From Gemmatimonadota bacterium (GTDB lineage: Bacteria; Gemmatimonadota; Gemmatimonadetes; Longimicrobiales; Gaopeijiaceae): DNA of 50,660 nucleotides. Under the pieces are notes generated by a model. It was given only the letters and a program-made list of their open reading frames with translations. It was not told where the DNA came from and searched no databases. The stretch lies in NCBI GenBank assembly GCA_007121455.1, contig SKKN01000040.1, positions 1 through 50,660 of the forward strand, in the 5' to 3' direction. Each line of letters opens with the position of its first letter. Position 1 is the first letter of the stretch. Both the position numbers and the translations under genes were made by a program. This document shows positions 39,332-48,315 of the stretch, piece after piece.

Positions 39332-40174
39332 ATGCGTATGCCACGTCTTCGTTCAGAAGTGCTCGGGTTCGCGGGCATCTGTGCCGCGCTCTTCTTCACG
39401 CCCCTGCACGGCTCGGCCACCTGGTCGGTGCTCGCGTTGGACGAAGACACGGGGCAGGTCGTCATCGCCTCGGCGACGTGCGTGCCCCAGGAACGGCTGC
39501 GAACCTTCCCCTCCAACGGCCTCATGGACATCCAGGCCATCGTGGTCCCGGGTGTGGCGGTAGCCGCCGCCCAGGCCGGTGTGGACGTCACCCGCGAGAA
39601 CCAGAACGTGATCTACCGGGAGCTCAGGCGGGGCAGCGAGCCGGCGAGCATCCTCGAGCTCTTGAAGGAGGATCCCGAGATCGAGCGGCGGCAGTTCGCG
39701 ATCCTCGATCTTCAGGGTCGTTGGGCAGGCTTTTCCGGAAGTGGGAACGGCTCCGTGGCCGATCATAGCTATGGACACATCCCCGGGACCGGAATCCACT
39801 TCTCGGTGCAGGGGAACATCCTGGCGTCGGAGCGCGTCGTGTACGACGCCGTGAAGGCCTTCATGGCGGACGACGGTTCGCTCACCGACCGGGTCATGGC
39901 GGCGATGGAAGCCGCGGATGCCGCGGGAGGGGATTCCCGGTGCACCTGCGAGACCGAGCCTCCCACGGCCGCCGCTCAGTGTACCGGAAGGACGTCCCAC
40001 GTCGCGTACATCCTGGCCGCTAATCCAGGGGACGCGGCTGGAGAGAGCTTCAACGACGGAGACTACTCGCTCTTCCTCGACGTGCATGACGAGAACATCC
40101 GTCGGGAAGAGGACGCGAACCCCGTCCGCACCCTGCGCATGCGCTACGACGCCTGGAAGGAATCCCGCCGCTGA
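39332..40174 (+). CDS. Secreted DUF1028 protein (Ntn-hydrolase-like), copy C
   Basis: A 280-residue protein, the same length as copy A and strongly similar throughout. The ATG at 39332 is used because GAGGAG lies 9 bases upstream; an ATG at 39308 would overlap copy B. The signal peptide ends LHGSA, and again T30 of TWSVLALDEDTGQVVIAS follows immediately. The conserved insert CTCETEP and the segments GVAVAAAQAGVD, RRQFAILDLQGRWAGFSG and HFSVQGNILAS match copy A. The Cys pair in both may form a disulfide outside the cytoplasm. The reaction is unknown. Confidence 0.85.
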   Translation: MRMPRLRSEVLGFAGICAALFFTPLHGSATWSVLALDEDTGQVVIASATCVPQERLRTFPSNGLMDIQAIVVPGVAVAAAQAGVDVTRENQNVIYRELRRGSEPASILELLKEDPEIERRQFAILDLQGRWAGFSGSGNGSVADHSYGHIPGTGIHFSVQGNILASERVVYDAVKAFMADDGSLTDRVMAAMEAADAAGGDSRCTCETEPPTAAAQCTGRTSHVAYILAANPGDAAGESFNDGDYSLFLDVHDENIRREEDANPVRTLRMRYDAWKESRR

Positions 40175-40303
40175 CGGCCCGCGCGGCACCTGCCCTGCAC
40201 ATCCGAGTCCAGATTCGCTAAATTTACGGGCTCTGGTCCAGCGGACACTCGCCGGGCTGCTTCATTCTCCCTCACGCATCGGGTCTTCCGGCCCGGAACG
40301 TAC

Positions 40304-42142
40304 ATGAGCATTCGAAACATCGCGATCATTGCGCACGTCGATCACGGCAAGACGACCCTCGTGGATCAGATGCTGCGTCAGGCCGGCGTCTTCCAGGAGC
40401 ACCAGGAGGTCCAGGAACGGGTCATGGATTCCAACCCGCTCGAGCGGGAGCGTGGAATCACGATTCTGTCCAAGAACACCGCGGTGCGCTGGGGCGACGT
40501 GAAGGTGAACATCGTCGATACTCCGGGTCACGTGGACTTCGGGGGGGAGGTGGAGCGAATCCTCCGTATGGTCGACGGCGTGCTGATTTTGGTGGATGCG
40601 GCGGAAGGACCGATGCCGCAGACCCGTTTCGTGACCCGCAAGGCGCTCGATCTCGGGCTCCAGCCGGTTGTCGTTATCAACAAGGTCGACCGTCCGGACG
40701 GCCGTCCGAAGGAGGTCCACGACGAGGTACTCGAGCTGTTCATGGACCTCGAGGCGACGGACCAGCAGCTCGATGCACCCTTCCTCTACGCTTCGGGCCG
40801 GGACGGTTGGGCTTCCGTGTCCTCCGAGGCTCGCGGTGGGGACCTCGCTGCGCTGTTCGATGCGATTGTGGAACGAGTGCCGCCTCCGGCAGGAGATGCA
40901 GACGCGCCCTTCCAGATGCTGGTGTCCACCCTCGACCATTCGCCCTACGTCGGCCGGATCGCGATCGGGAAGGTGGAACGCGGCCGTGTGCTTGTGGCCC
41001 AGCCGATTTCACTGCTTTCCTTCGGTGAGGCGGGGCCGGCCGGCCAGGAGGAGGGCACTGCGGCGAAGGTCGTGAAGCTCTATGGCTTCGAGGGGCTCGA
41101 CCGAGTCGAGATCGAAGAGGCTGTCGCGGGCGACATCATCGCACTCGCCGGTCTGGAAGGAGTGGAGATCGGGCAGACTTTGTCCGACCCGGCGCATCGG
41201 GAGCGGATGCGCGGCATCCAGGTCGAGGAGCCCACCCTCTCGGTGGACTTCTCCGTGAACAATTCTCCGTTCTCCGGCCGCGACGGGAAGTTCGTCACGA
41301 CGCGGCAGCTCCGCGAGCGGCTCTTCCGGGAGCTGGAGCGCAACGTCGCGCTCCGCGTGGAGGACACGGAGAACCCCGACACCTTCCAGGTTGCCGGGAG
41401 AGGAGAGCTGCATCTCACCATCCTCATGGAGACGATGCGCCGGGAGGGCTACGAGTTCCAGGTGGCCCGGCCGCGGGTGATCGCTCGCACGGATGAGGCC
41501 GGGAATCGACTGGAGCCGTACGAGGAGGTTCTGGTCGACGTTCCCGAGGAGATGGTGGGGACGGTCATGGAAAAGCTGGGAGCGCGGAAGGGAGAGTTGT
41601 CAGACCTCCGCACGAGTGGAGACGGGATCACGCGCCTCACCTTCCGGATCCCGGCCCGAGGACTCTTCGGCTACCGCTCCGAGTTCCTGACGGACACCCG
41701 GGGAGAGGGGCTGCTGAACCAGCGGTTCCTCGAGTACGGACCCTGGTCCGGAGTCATCGCCGGACGGAAGCGTGGGGCGCTCGTAGCAGACCGGGAGGGG
41801 GTGGCCGTGGCCTACGGGCTCTTCAATCTGCAGGACCGAGGGACGATGTTCATCCGGCCTGGGGAGCCGGTCTATCCGGGAATGATCGTGGGGGAGCACA
41901 TCCGTCCCGGGGATCTCGACGTGAACGTGAACCGGGAAAAGAAGCTCACGAACATGCGGACCACGTCCGCCGACGAGAACATCCGCCTCGAGCCGCCTCG
42001 GGCCCTCACGCTCGAGCTCGCCCTCGAGTTCATCGGAGATGATGAGCTGATCGAGGTCACGCCTTCCGCACTCAGGCTACGGAAGCGGATTCTCGAGCAG
42101 AATCGCCGCCGGAAGGCGCAGAAGGCCGGAGTGGGAGCGTAG
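40304..42142 (+). CDS. typA: Translational GTPase TypA/BipA
   Basis: A 612-residue ribosome-binding GTPase. The G-domain shows G1 AHVDHGKTTLV (10-20), G2 RERGITI, G3 VDTPGH and G4 NKVDRPDGR. It then has domain II, two alpha/beta domains and the BipA-specific C-terminal domain (GYRSEFLTDTRGEGLLN, and the RTTSADENIRLEPP block near the end). TypA acts in 50S maturation and growth under cold or stress. The upstream gap of 129 bases contains an AT-richer patch (gctaaatttacg at 40219-40230) that could hold its promoter; the ribosome site is only GGAA. Confidence 0.96.
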   Translation: MSIRNIAIIAHVDHGKTTLVDQMLRQAGVFQEHQEVQERVMDSNPLERERGITILSKNTAVRWGDVKVNIVDTPGHVDFGGEVERILRMVDGVLILVDAAEGPMPQTRFVTRKALDLGLQPVVVINKVDRPDGRPKEVHDEVLELFMDLEATDQQLDAPFLYASGRDGWASVSSEARGGDLAALFDAIVERVPPPAGDADAPFQMLVSTLDHSPYVGRIAIGKVERGRVLVAQPISLLSFGEAGPAGQEEGTAAKVVKLYGFEGLDRVEIEEAVAGDIIALAGLEGVEIGQTLSDPAHRERMRGIQVEEPTLSVDFSVNNSPFSGRDGKFVTTRQLRERLFRELERNVALRVEDTENPDTFQVAGRGELHLTILMETMRREGYEFQVARPRVIARTDEAGNRLEPYEEVLVDVPEEMVGTVMEKLGARKGELSDLRTSGDGITRLTFRIPARGLFGYRSEFLTDTRGEGLLNQRFLEYGPWSGVIAGRKRGALVADREGVAVAYGLFNLQDRGTMFIRPGEPVYPGMIVGEHIRPGDLDVNVNREKKLTNMRTTSADENIRLEPPRALTLELALEFIGDDELIEVTPSALRLRKRILEQNRRRKAQKAGVGA

Positions 42143-42194
42143 ACCGCGGGACGGGCCGTCGGGCGGGTCGGTGGGGGGCTTGGCCGGCCCAACT

Positions 42195-43457
42195 TCAGGG
42201 ACGGGTATGCCCCGTGCCCCGGACCCGGTACTTGTAGCTGGTCAGATGCTCCGCGCCCACCGGGCCGCGTGCGTGGATCCGGCCGGTGGCGATGCCGATC
42301 TCCGCACCGAACCCGAATTCCCCACCGTCGGCGAACTGCGTGGATGCGTTGTGGAGGACGATCGCAGCGTCGACCTCGGAGAGAAACCGTTCGGCGGCCT
42401 CGGCCCCTTCCGTGATGATCGCCTCGGTGTGACCGGTCCCGTGGGATGCGATGTGGCGGAGGGCTCCATCGATCCCATCGACCACCCGGACTCCGATGAC
42501 CGCGTCGAGCCATTCCGTATCCCAGTCGGCCGCGGTCGCACGCTCGAGGTCGGGAACGATCGCTCGCGCCGCCTCGTCCGCTCGGATCCGGCAGCCTGCC
42601 TCACGGAGGGCGGCGACGAGCCCCGGGAGGTATTCGGGAGCCACCGGGCGATCCACGAGAACGGTCTCCGTCGCCCCGCAGATCCCTGGGCGGCGCATCT
42701 TCGCGTTGACGACGACACGCACGCCCATGTCGAGGTCGGCCTCGGCGTGGACGAAGGTGTGGTTGATGCCCATGAGGTGCCCCAGGACCGGCACTCGGCT
42801 CTCCCCCTGCACCCGCTCTACGAGGGACCGGCCCCCACGCGGGATCAAGAGGTCGATGAACTCCGTCATCTCGAGCAGGTGCCCGACGGCTTCCCGATCC
42901 TGCGTGGGGACGGCCTCGACGGCGGCCAATGGAAGCCCGGCCGACCTGAGTCCTTCCGTCACCGCGTCGAGGATGACTTCTACGGACTTCGCGCTCTCCG
43001 ACCCTCCTCTCAGAATCGCCCCGTTCCCGGATTTCACCGCGAGGCCCGCTGCGTCGGCCGCGACGTTCGGGCGACTCTCGAAGATCACTGCGATCACGCC
43101 GAGCGGGACGCGTACCCGCTCGAAGGCGAGGCCGTCGTTCCGGGCCCAGCTCTGATCCACGACTCCGAGGGGGTCGGGGCGGTCCGCGATCGCCTCCAGG
43201 CCGGCGGACATCGCCTCGATCCGGTCTTCATCGAGGCGGAGTCGGTCGAGGAATGCATCCGATCGTCCTCGGGCGCGGGCCGCGTCGACGTCCAGGTCGT
43301 TCGCCTCCAGCAGCTCGGACCGGCGCGCGCGGATCGCCTCCGCGGCTGCTCGGAGCGCCGACTGGCGAGATTCGTGCGAGCTCGAGCCGAGCGTTCGCTG
43401 TGCGTCCCGTACGGCCCGGCCGAGCCGTGTCATCTGGTTCTTCAGTTCGTCGTTCAT
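42195..43457 (-). CDS. proA: Glutamate-5-semialdehyde dehydrogenase
   Basis: A 420-residue enzyme reducing gamma-glutamyl phosphate with NADPH to glutamate semialdehyde, step two of proline synthesis. The aldehyde-dehydrogenase-like catalytic Cys is in MRRPGICGATETVLV; IFESRPNVAADAAGLAVKSG and GRIHARGPVGAEHLTSYKY are strongly diagnostic for ProA. Length fits the family. Its start is 4 bases after the stop of proB on the same strand, so the pair form a compact proBA operon, and the two enzymes usually associate to protect the labile phosphate intermediate. Confidence 0.96.
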   Translation of the reverse strand: MNDELKNQMTRLGRAVRDAQRTLGSSSHESRQSALRAAAEAIRARRSELLEANDLDVDAARARGRSDAFLDRLRLDEDRIEAMSAGLEAIADRPDPLGVVDQSWARNDGLAFERVRVPLGVIAVIFESRPNVAADAAGLAVKSGNGAILRGGSESAKSVEVILDAVTEGLRSAGLPLAAVEAVPTQDREAVGHLLEMTEFIDLLIPRGGRSLVERVQGESRVPVLGHLMGINHTFVHAEADLDMGVRVVVNAKMRRPGICGATETVLVDRPVAPEYLPGLVAALREAGCRIRADEAARAIVPDLERATAADWDTEWLDAVIGVRVVDGIDGALRHIASHGTGHTEAIITEGAEAAERFLSEVDAAIVLHNASTQFADGGEFGFGAEIGIATGRIHARGPVGAEHLTSYKYRVRGTGHTRP

Positions 43458-43461
43458 CCGT

Positions 43462-44577
43462 TCATCCAGTGGGGTCGCGGGATCCGGCGACGACCAGGTT
43501 GTCCCGGTGGATCAGCACATCCGGTCCGTCGTATCCGAGGAGCTCCAGGAGTCGGTCCGAGCGGTGCCCCGCAATGAGGGCCGCCTCCGCTTCATCATAG
43601 TTTACCAGGCCGACCCCCGCCTCCTCTCCATCCTCGCTCACGAGCCGGACCGGGTCTCCCTTCCGAAATCCGCCCCCTACCGAGAGCACACCGACGGTGA
43701 GGAGGCTGCCGCCCTTCTGGACCGCTCTGAGCGCCCCGCTGTCGGCCACGACCCGGCCTCTGGGGGTAAGCGTCGCTGCGATCCAGGCCTTCCTCGCCGT
43801 CAGCGAGTCGACCGAGGGAAGGAACCAGGTTGCGCGCCCTCCGTTGAAGAACGAGGCGAGCGCACCTTCAGGGAGCCCAGGCGCGATCGCGAAGTAGGCC
43901 CCGGCGGCGAGGGCGATCCGGGCGGCCTCGAGCTTGGACGCCATTCCTCCGGTGCCGAGAGGAGTCCCTGGTTCCCCCGCCATCGCCTCGATCGTGGGTG
44001 TGATGGCATGAACCACCGGGACGTGCTGTGCATCGTGGTGGATTCGGGGGTCTGCCGTATAGAGGCCATCCACATCCGAGAGTAGGACCACGAGGTCCGC
44101 GCTGACGAGCTGGGCGACCCTCGATGCGAGCCGGTCGTTGTCCCCGAACTTGAGCTCGTCCGTAGCCACCGTGTCGTTCTCGTTGATCACCGGGATGATC
44201 GAGTGCCCAAGCAGGGTCTCGATCGTCGCCCGCGCATTCAGGTGTCGTCGGCGGTCTTCGGTGTCGCCGGGGGTGAGGAGCACCTGAGCGGTCGTGATTG
44301 CACGACGCGCCAGAGCCGCTCGGTACGCTTCGCTCAGACGAACCTGTCCGATCGCGGCAGCGGCCTGCCGGTCCGCGATCTGGTTCGTATCCGACCCCAA
44401 TGCGCCTCGTCCGAGCCCGACCGCTCCCGAACTCACGAGGACCATCGACTGACCCCTCTCCTGGCGTTCCGCCACGTCGTCGGCGAGCCGCTCCAGCCAC
44501 GGTCGGTCGAGCCGGCCGTCGCGGAGGAGGAGGGAGGAGCCGATCTTCACCACGACCCGCCGGGCTCCCTCGAGCAT
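43462..44577 (-). CDS. proB: Glutamate 5-kinase with PUA domain
   Basis: A 371-residue kinase phosphorylating the gamma-carboxyl of glutamate, the first and usually proline-inhibited step of proline synthesis. The amino-acid kinase domain includes VVVKIGSSLL, VLVSSGAVGLGR, PVINENDTVA and GTGGMASKLEAARIA; the C-terminal PUA domain (about 280-371) is present as in E. coli. The start ATG at 44577 follows GGAAGGA by 7 bases; the long upstream frame to 45342 is antisense to the deaminase gene. It precedes proA in the operon. Confidence 0.95.
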   Translation of the reverse strand: MLEGARRVVVKIGSSLLLRDGRLDRPWLERLADDVAERQERGQSMVLVSSGAVGLGRGALGSDTNQIADRQAAAAIGQVRLSEAYRAALARRAITTAQVLLTPGDTEDRRRHLNARATIETLLGHSIIPVINENDTVATDELKFGDNDRLASRVAQLVSADLVVLLSDVDGLYTADPRIHHDAQHVPVVHAITPTIEAMAGEPGTPLGTGGMASKLEAARIALAAGAYFAIAPGLPEGALASFFNGGRATWFLPSVDSLTARKAWIAATLTPRGRVVADSGALRAVQKGGSLLTVGVLSVGGGFRKGDPVRLVSEDGEEAGVGLVNYDEAEAALIAGHRSDRLLELLGYDGPDVLIHRDNLVVAGSRDPTG

Positions 44578-44760
44578 CGCCGTTCCTTCCTGCATGCGAA
44601 CCATATCCACGCAAAGGGTGCATGTTCTGATGTGCGATCGAGGGACCTTCTTGCGCCGAGAGGAACGTCCCGCACGATCGGTACCGAGAATGCAGACAGC
44701 GCTGCCGCGCCGAAAGCCCCGGGCTTGACGAACGCCCGACAGACCCGGATCGTGCGGCTC

Positions 44761-45276
44761 ATGGCCACCCTCTTCAAAGACGCCGTCCGGGAGAATGTCC
44801 ATCCGCTGAACCTGGTGGAGGCGGGGGACGCGGAGGTGGAGGAATGGGAAGTCACCCGTCCGCCGCTCTTCGAGGTCTACATGCGAATGGCCGAGGAGCT
44901 CGCGAAACGTAGTACCTGTCGCCGGCTCCAGGTCGGCTCCGTGATCACGGACGCGAATCTCGAGAACGTCGTCGGAATCGGGTACAATGGGAACGCCCGG
45001 CACTTTCCGAACGACTGCGACGGGCCGACCCCCGGCGCCTGCGGCTGCATCCACTCCGAGATGAACGCACTGGTCAAGGCGCCGGGGCAACTGAGGAGCA
45101 AGGTTGCATTCGTTACCGCTTCCCCATGCGTGATGTGCGCGAAGCTGATGGTGCAGGCGAACATCACGCACCTCTACTACCGGACCGCATACCGGAGTCC
45201 TGCCGGGCTCGAAGTGCTGGCACAGGCGGGGGTGCACGCCGTCCACTACGAACGATGGGCGGAGCACTGGCGCTGA
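44761..45276 (+). CDS. dCMP/cytidine deaminase-like zinc enzyme
   Basis: A 171-residue member of the cytidine/deoxycytidylate deaminase superfamily. Zinc ligands and general base are H98 and E100 in CIHSEMNAL, with C123 and C126 in SPCVMCAKLM, in the order used by dCMP deaminases and ComE-B type proteins. The extended loop GIGYNGNARHFPNDCDGP contains extra Cys and His residues that could form the second zinc site seen in dCMP deaminases. The product would supply dUMP for thymidylate synthesis. The start at 44761 is chosen on homology-like content; no strong ribosome site is seen. It is divergent from proB. Confidence 0.85.
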   Translation: MATLFKDAVRENVHPLNLVEAGDAEVEEWEVTRPPLFEVYMRMAEELAKRSTCRRLQVGSVITDANLENVVGIGYNGNARHFPNDCDGPTPGACGCIHSEMNALVKAPGQLRSKVAFVTASPCVMCAKLMVQANITHLYYRTAYRSPAGLEVLAQAGVHAVHYERWAEHWR

Positions 45277-45364
45277 TGCGCGGGTCCGGGTCCGGATCGG
45301 TCGCCGAGATGGCCAGGGGGTAGAATATTTGACGCGATCCATTACTTTACCGTCCCTTCAGCAC

Positions 45365-45393
45365 TTGATTTCAGTGATATCGTTACCTACCGA
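45365..45393 (+). promoter_or_regulatory. Possible promoter of the aminotransferase-serA operon
   Basis: TTGATT (45365-45370), 17 bases, TACCGA (45388-45393), in the AT-rich part of the 228-base gap. It resembles the candidate at HU (TTGACG-17-TACCGT), which slightly raises its credibility. Confidence 0.25.
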
Positions 45394-45468
45394 GCCTTCG
45401 AGGCACGGGATCGCCTGCCGGACGCCGTCCGTGGCGGGCCCGTGGTTGGACCTCGAGGGCCCCCTGAT

Positions 45469-45489
45469 CCGTCCCTTCGAGAGGGACGG
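45469..45489 (+). promoter_or_regulatory. Leader hairpin next to the ribosome site of the serine operon
   Basis: CCGTCCCT (45469-45476) pairs with AGGGACGG (45482-45489) over a TCGAG loop. The stem base overlaps the GGAGGAG ribosome site (45488-45494), so its folding could limit translation. Smaller inverted repeats lie upstream (CGGAC-GCC-GTCCG near 45420). Confidence 0.5.
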
Positions 45490-45504
45490 AGGAGACTTCG
45501 ACCT

Positions 45505-46623
45505 GTGAGCCACGCACCAGAAGAACCGAGAACACCGGAGTTCCGCCGTTTCTTCCTCCCGGGCCCGACATCGGTACGCCCGGAAGTGCTCGAGGCGATG
45601 AAGGGTCCGATGATGGGCCACCGTGACCAGGGAGTCGTGGAGCTCATGGGAGAGCTTCAGGAAGGCCTTCGGACGGTATTCCGGACCGAACGCCCCGTCG
45701 TGGTGAGCACCTCCTCGGCCACGGGACTGATGGAGGCGGGGATCCGGTGCGGAGTCGGCAAACGCCTCCTTGCTCTGGTGAATGGAGCCTTTTCCGAGCG
45801 GTTTGCGAAGATCGCCGAAGCGTGCGGGAAGCCGGTGGACCGGCTCGAGGTGCCCTGGGGTGACACCCACGACCCGGAGCAGGTGGCGGATGCCCTTCGG
45901 GCCGGAGATTACGACGCGGTGACCGTGGTCCACTCCGAGACCTCTACGGGCGCCTTGAACCCGATCGAGGAGATCTCGCGCGTGGTCCATGAGGCGGATG
46001 ACGTCCTCCTGCTCGTGGATTCGGTCTCCGGCCTCGCCGGGGCTCCGCTTCATACGGACGACTGGAACCTCGATTTCGTTCTGACCGGAACCCAGAAGGC
46101 GCTCGCGGTACCGCCGGGGCTTGCCTTCGGGGTGTCGTCGCCCGCACTGCTCGAGCGGGCCAAGAATATTCCAGGTCGTGGCATGTACTTCGACCTCGTC
46201 GAGTTCAACGACAGGTTGAAGAAGCTTCACACCCCGAACACCCCGGGTCTCTCGCTGATGTACGCCCTCCAGGCTCAGCTCCGCGTCATCGTGGCGGAGG
46301 GGATGGACGCCCGGTGGGAGCGGCACCGGAAGATGGCAGAGCGGATGTGGAGCTGGGTGGACGGTCTGCGGGAGAATCGTGGGCTCGCCGTCTCCGTACT
46401 GGCGCATGAAGGAGGTCGCTCACCGACCGTCACCTGCGTCCGGGTGCCAAAGGATCAGGAGGTCGCCGCGATCCTCGGAACCATGCGCGAGCGCGGCTAC
46501 GTCATCGCCAGCGGTTACGGCCGCCTAAAGAAAGAGACGGTCCGGATCGGGCACATGGGCGAGCATACGATGGACGAACTCGACGAGCTTCTGGAAGTGC
46601 TCGAGGAGGTGCTCGTCGGATGA
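45505..46623 (+). CDS. Class V aminotransferase (serine/alanine-glyoxylate type)
   Basis: A 372-residue fold-type I PLP enzyme of class V. GTG start behind GGAGGAG. FFLPGPTSVRPEVLEAM is the typical opening; the PLP Lys is in FVLTGTQKALAVPPG, and LLVDSVSGLAGAPL carries the PLP-contacting Asp. Members transfer amino groups among serine, alanine, glyoxylate, pyruvate and phosphohydroxypyruvate. Since serA follows immediately and no other serC is in sight, the likely role is as the phosphoserine aminotransferase of this organism, as in some archaea and bacteria without canonical SerC; the sequence alone does not prove the substrate. Confidence 0.88.
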   Translation: MSHAPEEPRTPEFRRFFLPGPTSVRPEVLEAMKGPMMGHRDQGVVELMGELQEGLRTVFRTERPVVVSTSSATGLMEAGIRCGVGKRLLALVNGAFSERFAKIAEACGKPVDRLEVPWGDTHDPEQVADALRAGDYDAVTVVHSETSTGALNPIEEISRVVHEADDVLLLVDSVSGLAGAPLHTDDWNLDFVLTGTQKALAVPPGLAFGVSSPALLERAKNIPGRGMYFDLVEFNDRLKKLHTPNTPGLSLMYALQAQLRVIVAEGMDARWERHRKMAERMWSWVDGLRENRGLAVSVLAHEGGRSPTVTCVRVPKDQEVAAILGTMRERGYVIASGYGRLKKETVRIGHMGEHTMDELDELLEVLEEVLVG

Positions 46624-46688
46624 CGACGGATTCAACGCGAACGATCGACGGAGCGAACCGCCGATTCGATATAGGAGGAGTAGACGAC

Positions 46689-48299
46689 GTGGAAGCCGAT
46701 ACCCCGAAAACGTTCCGGGTCGTAGTCCCGGATAAGGTGTCCGAAGACGGACTGCAGGTATTGATGGAGGATTCTGGGTTCGAGGTGGTGCAAGCCGCAG
46801 GTTGGGAGAAGGAACGCCTCTACGAAGCGCTGGCCGGAGCGCACGCGGTGATCGTGCGGTCGTCCACGACGGTCGATCGGGAGTTCATGGAGCGGGCTCC
46901 GCTCCTTCGGGTGATCGGTCGCGCCGGTGTCGGTGTCGACAACATCGATGTCGAAGCGGCAACCGCACTCGGGATCCCCGTCCTGAACGCGCCCGCGGGT
47001 AATACCGTCTCCGCAGCGGAGCTTGCCTTCGCACTCCTCCTCTCCGTGGTGCGAGGAATCCCGGGGGCGGACCGCTCCGTACGTGGGGGAGCGTGGGAGC
47101 GTTCCCGGTTCAAGGGGATCGAGCTCCGCGGCAAGATCCTCGGGCTCGTGGGAGCGGGCCGGATCGGGGGAGAGGTGGCGCGACGGGCGCGGGCTTTCGA
47201 GATGACCATAATCGCCCACGACCCGTATCTTTCGGACGAGCAGGCAGAGGAGCTGGGGGTCGAGCGCGCCACGCTCGACGAGATTCTGGACCGGGCCGAC
47301 GTCATCTCGCTTCACACCCCGCTCACCTCCACGACTCGCGGAATGATCGACGAGGACGAGCTGCGCCGCATGAAATCCACGGCGTTCCTCGTCAACGCGG
47401 CCCGTGGCGGTGTGGTGGTCGAGGCCGCGCTTGCGCGGGCTCTCGAGGAGGGGTGGATCGCCGGCGCCGCCCTCGACGTGTACGCGAACGAGCCGCTGGA
47501 GGAGGGTAGTCCTCTGCGCGGGGTGGAGAATGCCGTGCTGACCCCGCACCTGGGCGCTTCGACCGTGGAGGCGCAGGAGTTGGTGGCTTCGGAGATCTGC
47601 GGAGCGATCAAAGCCGCGCTCGCTGAGGGTGACCTGTCGAGGGCACTCAATGCACCTGCGATCGGCGGCGAGACGCTTCGGCGGCTCAGGCCGCTGCTCC
47701 GCCTCGCCGAAGGAGTGGGCCGACTGGCCTGCGCGCTCTCCCGCGGGGGAATCAAGTCGGTCGAGGTCCGCTACGCCGGCCACGAGGAGGAGGCCATTGG
47801 GTCGGTCTCCGCCGCTCTGCTCACCGGGCTCCTCACGGAAATCCTCGGCCACGACCAGGTGAACTTCGTGAACGCACGCCACCTGGCGGAGGCTCGCGGG
47901 ATCAAGGTCGCGAGCACCACGGTTTCCCGCCTGGCGGACTATCCGGAGTTTCTCGAAGCTCGACTCGAATCTGAGGATGGGGATGTTCGGGTCGCTGGGG
48001 CGCTACTCGGGGACCGTCACCCGCGGATCGTGGGGATCGACGACTTCCAGATCGACATGGTGCCTGCGGGGACGATGGTGGTGATCTGGAACCGGGACGT
48101 TCCAGGTGTGATCGGGAAGGTCGGGGGGATCCTGGGCTCGCTCGGACTGAACATCGCCGGGTACCACCAGGCTCGGCTGGGTCCGGGGGGTGCAGCGCTC
48201 GCGGCAGTGACCGTCGATGGTGAGGTCACATCCGCGGTGCTCGAGAAGCTGCGGGGACTGGAAGAGGTGACGGACGTCCGGGTCGCCGAGCTCGCCTGA
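46689..48299 (+). CDS. serA: D-3-phosphoglycerate dehydrogenase
   Basis: A 536-residue NAD-dependent dehydrogenase opening the phosphorylated serine pathway. Substrate/NAD core: RVIGRAGVGVDNIDVEAAT, the Rossmann loop GLVGAGRIGGEVARRA, catalytic Arg in NAARGGVV and the His in LTPHLGAST. An intervening domain (about 320-450) and a C-terminal ACT domain (VVIWNRDVPGVIGKVGGIL) follow, as in the long type I SerA subject to serine feedback. I prefer the GTG at 46689 because a strong AGGAGGAG lies 8 bases upstream; an ATG at 46620 overlapping the aminotransferase stop is possible and would add 23 residues. Confidence 0.95.
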   Translation: MEADTPKTFRVVVPDKVSEDGLQVLMEDSGFEVVQAAGWEKERLYEALAGAHAVIVRSSTTVDREFMERAPLLRVIGRAGVGVDNIDVEAATALGIPVLNAPAGNTVSAAELAFALLLSVVRGIPGADRSVRGGAWERSRFKGIELRGKILGLVGAGRIGGEVARRARAFEMTIIAHDPYLSDEQAEELGVERATLDEILDRADVISLHTPLTSTTRGMIDEDELRRMKSTAFLVNAARGGVVVEAALARALEEGWIAGAALDVYANEPLEEGSPLRGVENAVLTPHLGASTVEAQELVASEICGAIKAALAEGDLSRALNAPAIGGETLRRLRPLLRLAEGVGRLACALSRGGIKSVEVRYAGHEEEAIGSVSAALLTGLLTEILGHDQVNFVNARHLAEARGIKVASTTVSRLADYPEFLEARLESEDGDVRVAGALLGDRHPRIVGIDDFQIDMVPAGTMVVIWNRDVPGVIGKVGGILGSLGLNIAGYHQARLGPGGAALAAVTVDGEVTSAVLEKLRGLEEVTDVRVAELA

Positions 48300-48315
48300 A
48301 GGCTCCGGCGTTTTT
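48284..48315 (+). terminator. Terminator overlapping the serA 3' end
   Basis: CGCCGAGC (48284-48291) pairs with GCTCCGGCG (48302-48310) with one bulged base; five T residues follow at 48311-48315. The stem includes the final serA codons. Confidence 0.6.

Noticed and set aside
42143-42194. Inverted repeats between typA and proA as a terminator
   Set aside because: Several GC-rich partial pairings are possible but none is clear or followed by a T tract.
43462-45342. 626-residue reading of proB
   Set aside because: The upstream 255 codons are antisense to the deaminase gene; ProB begins at 44577 with a ribosome site and normal length.
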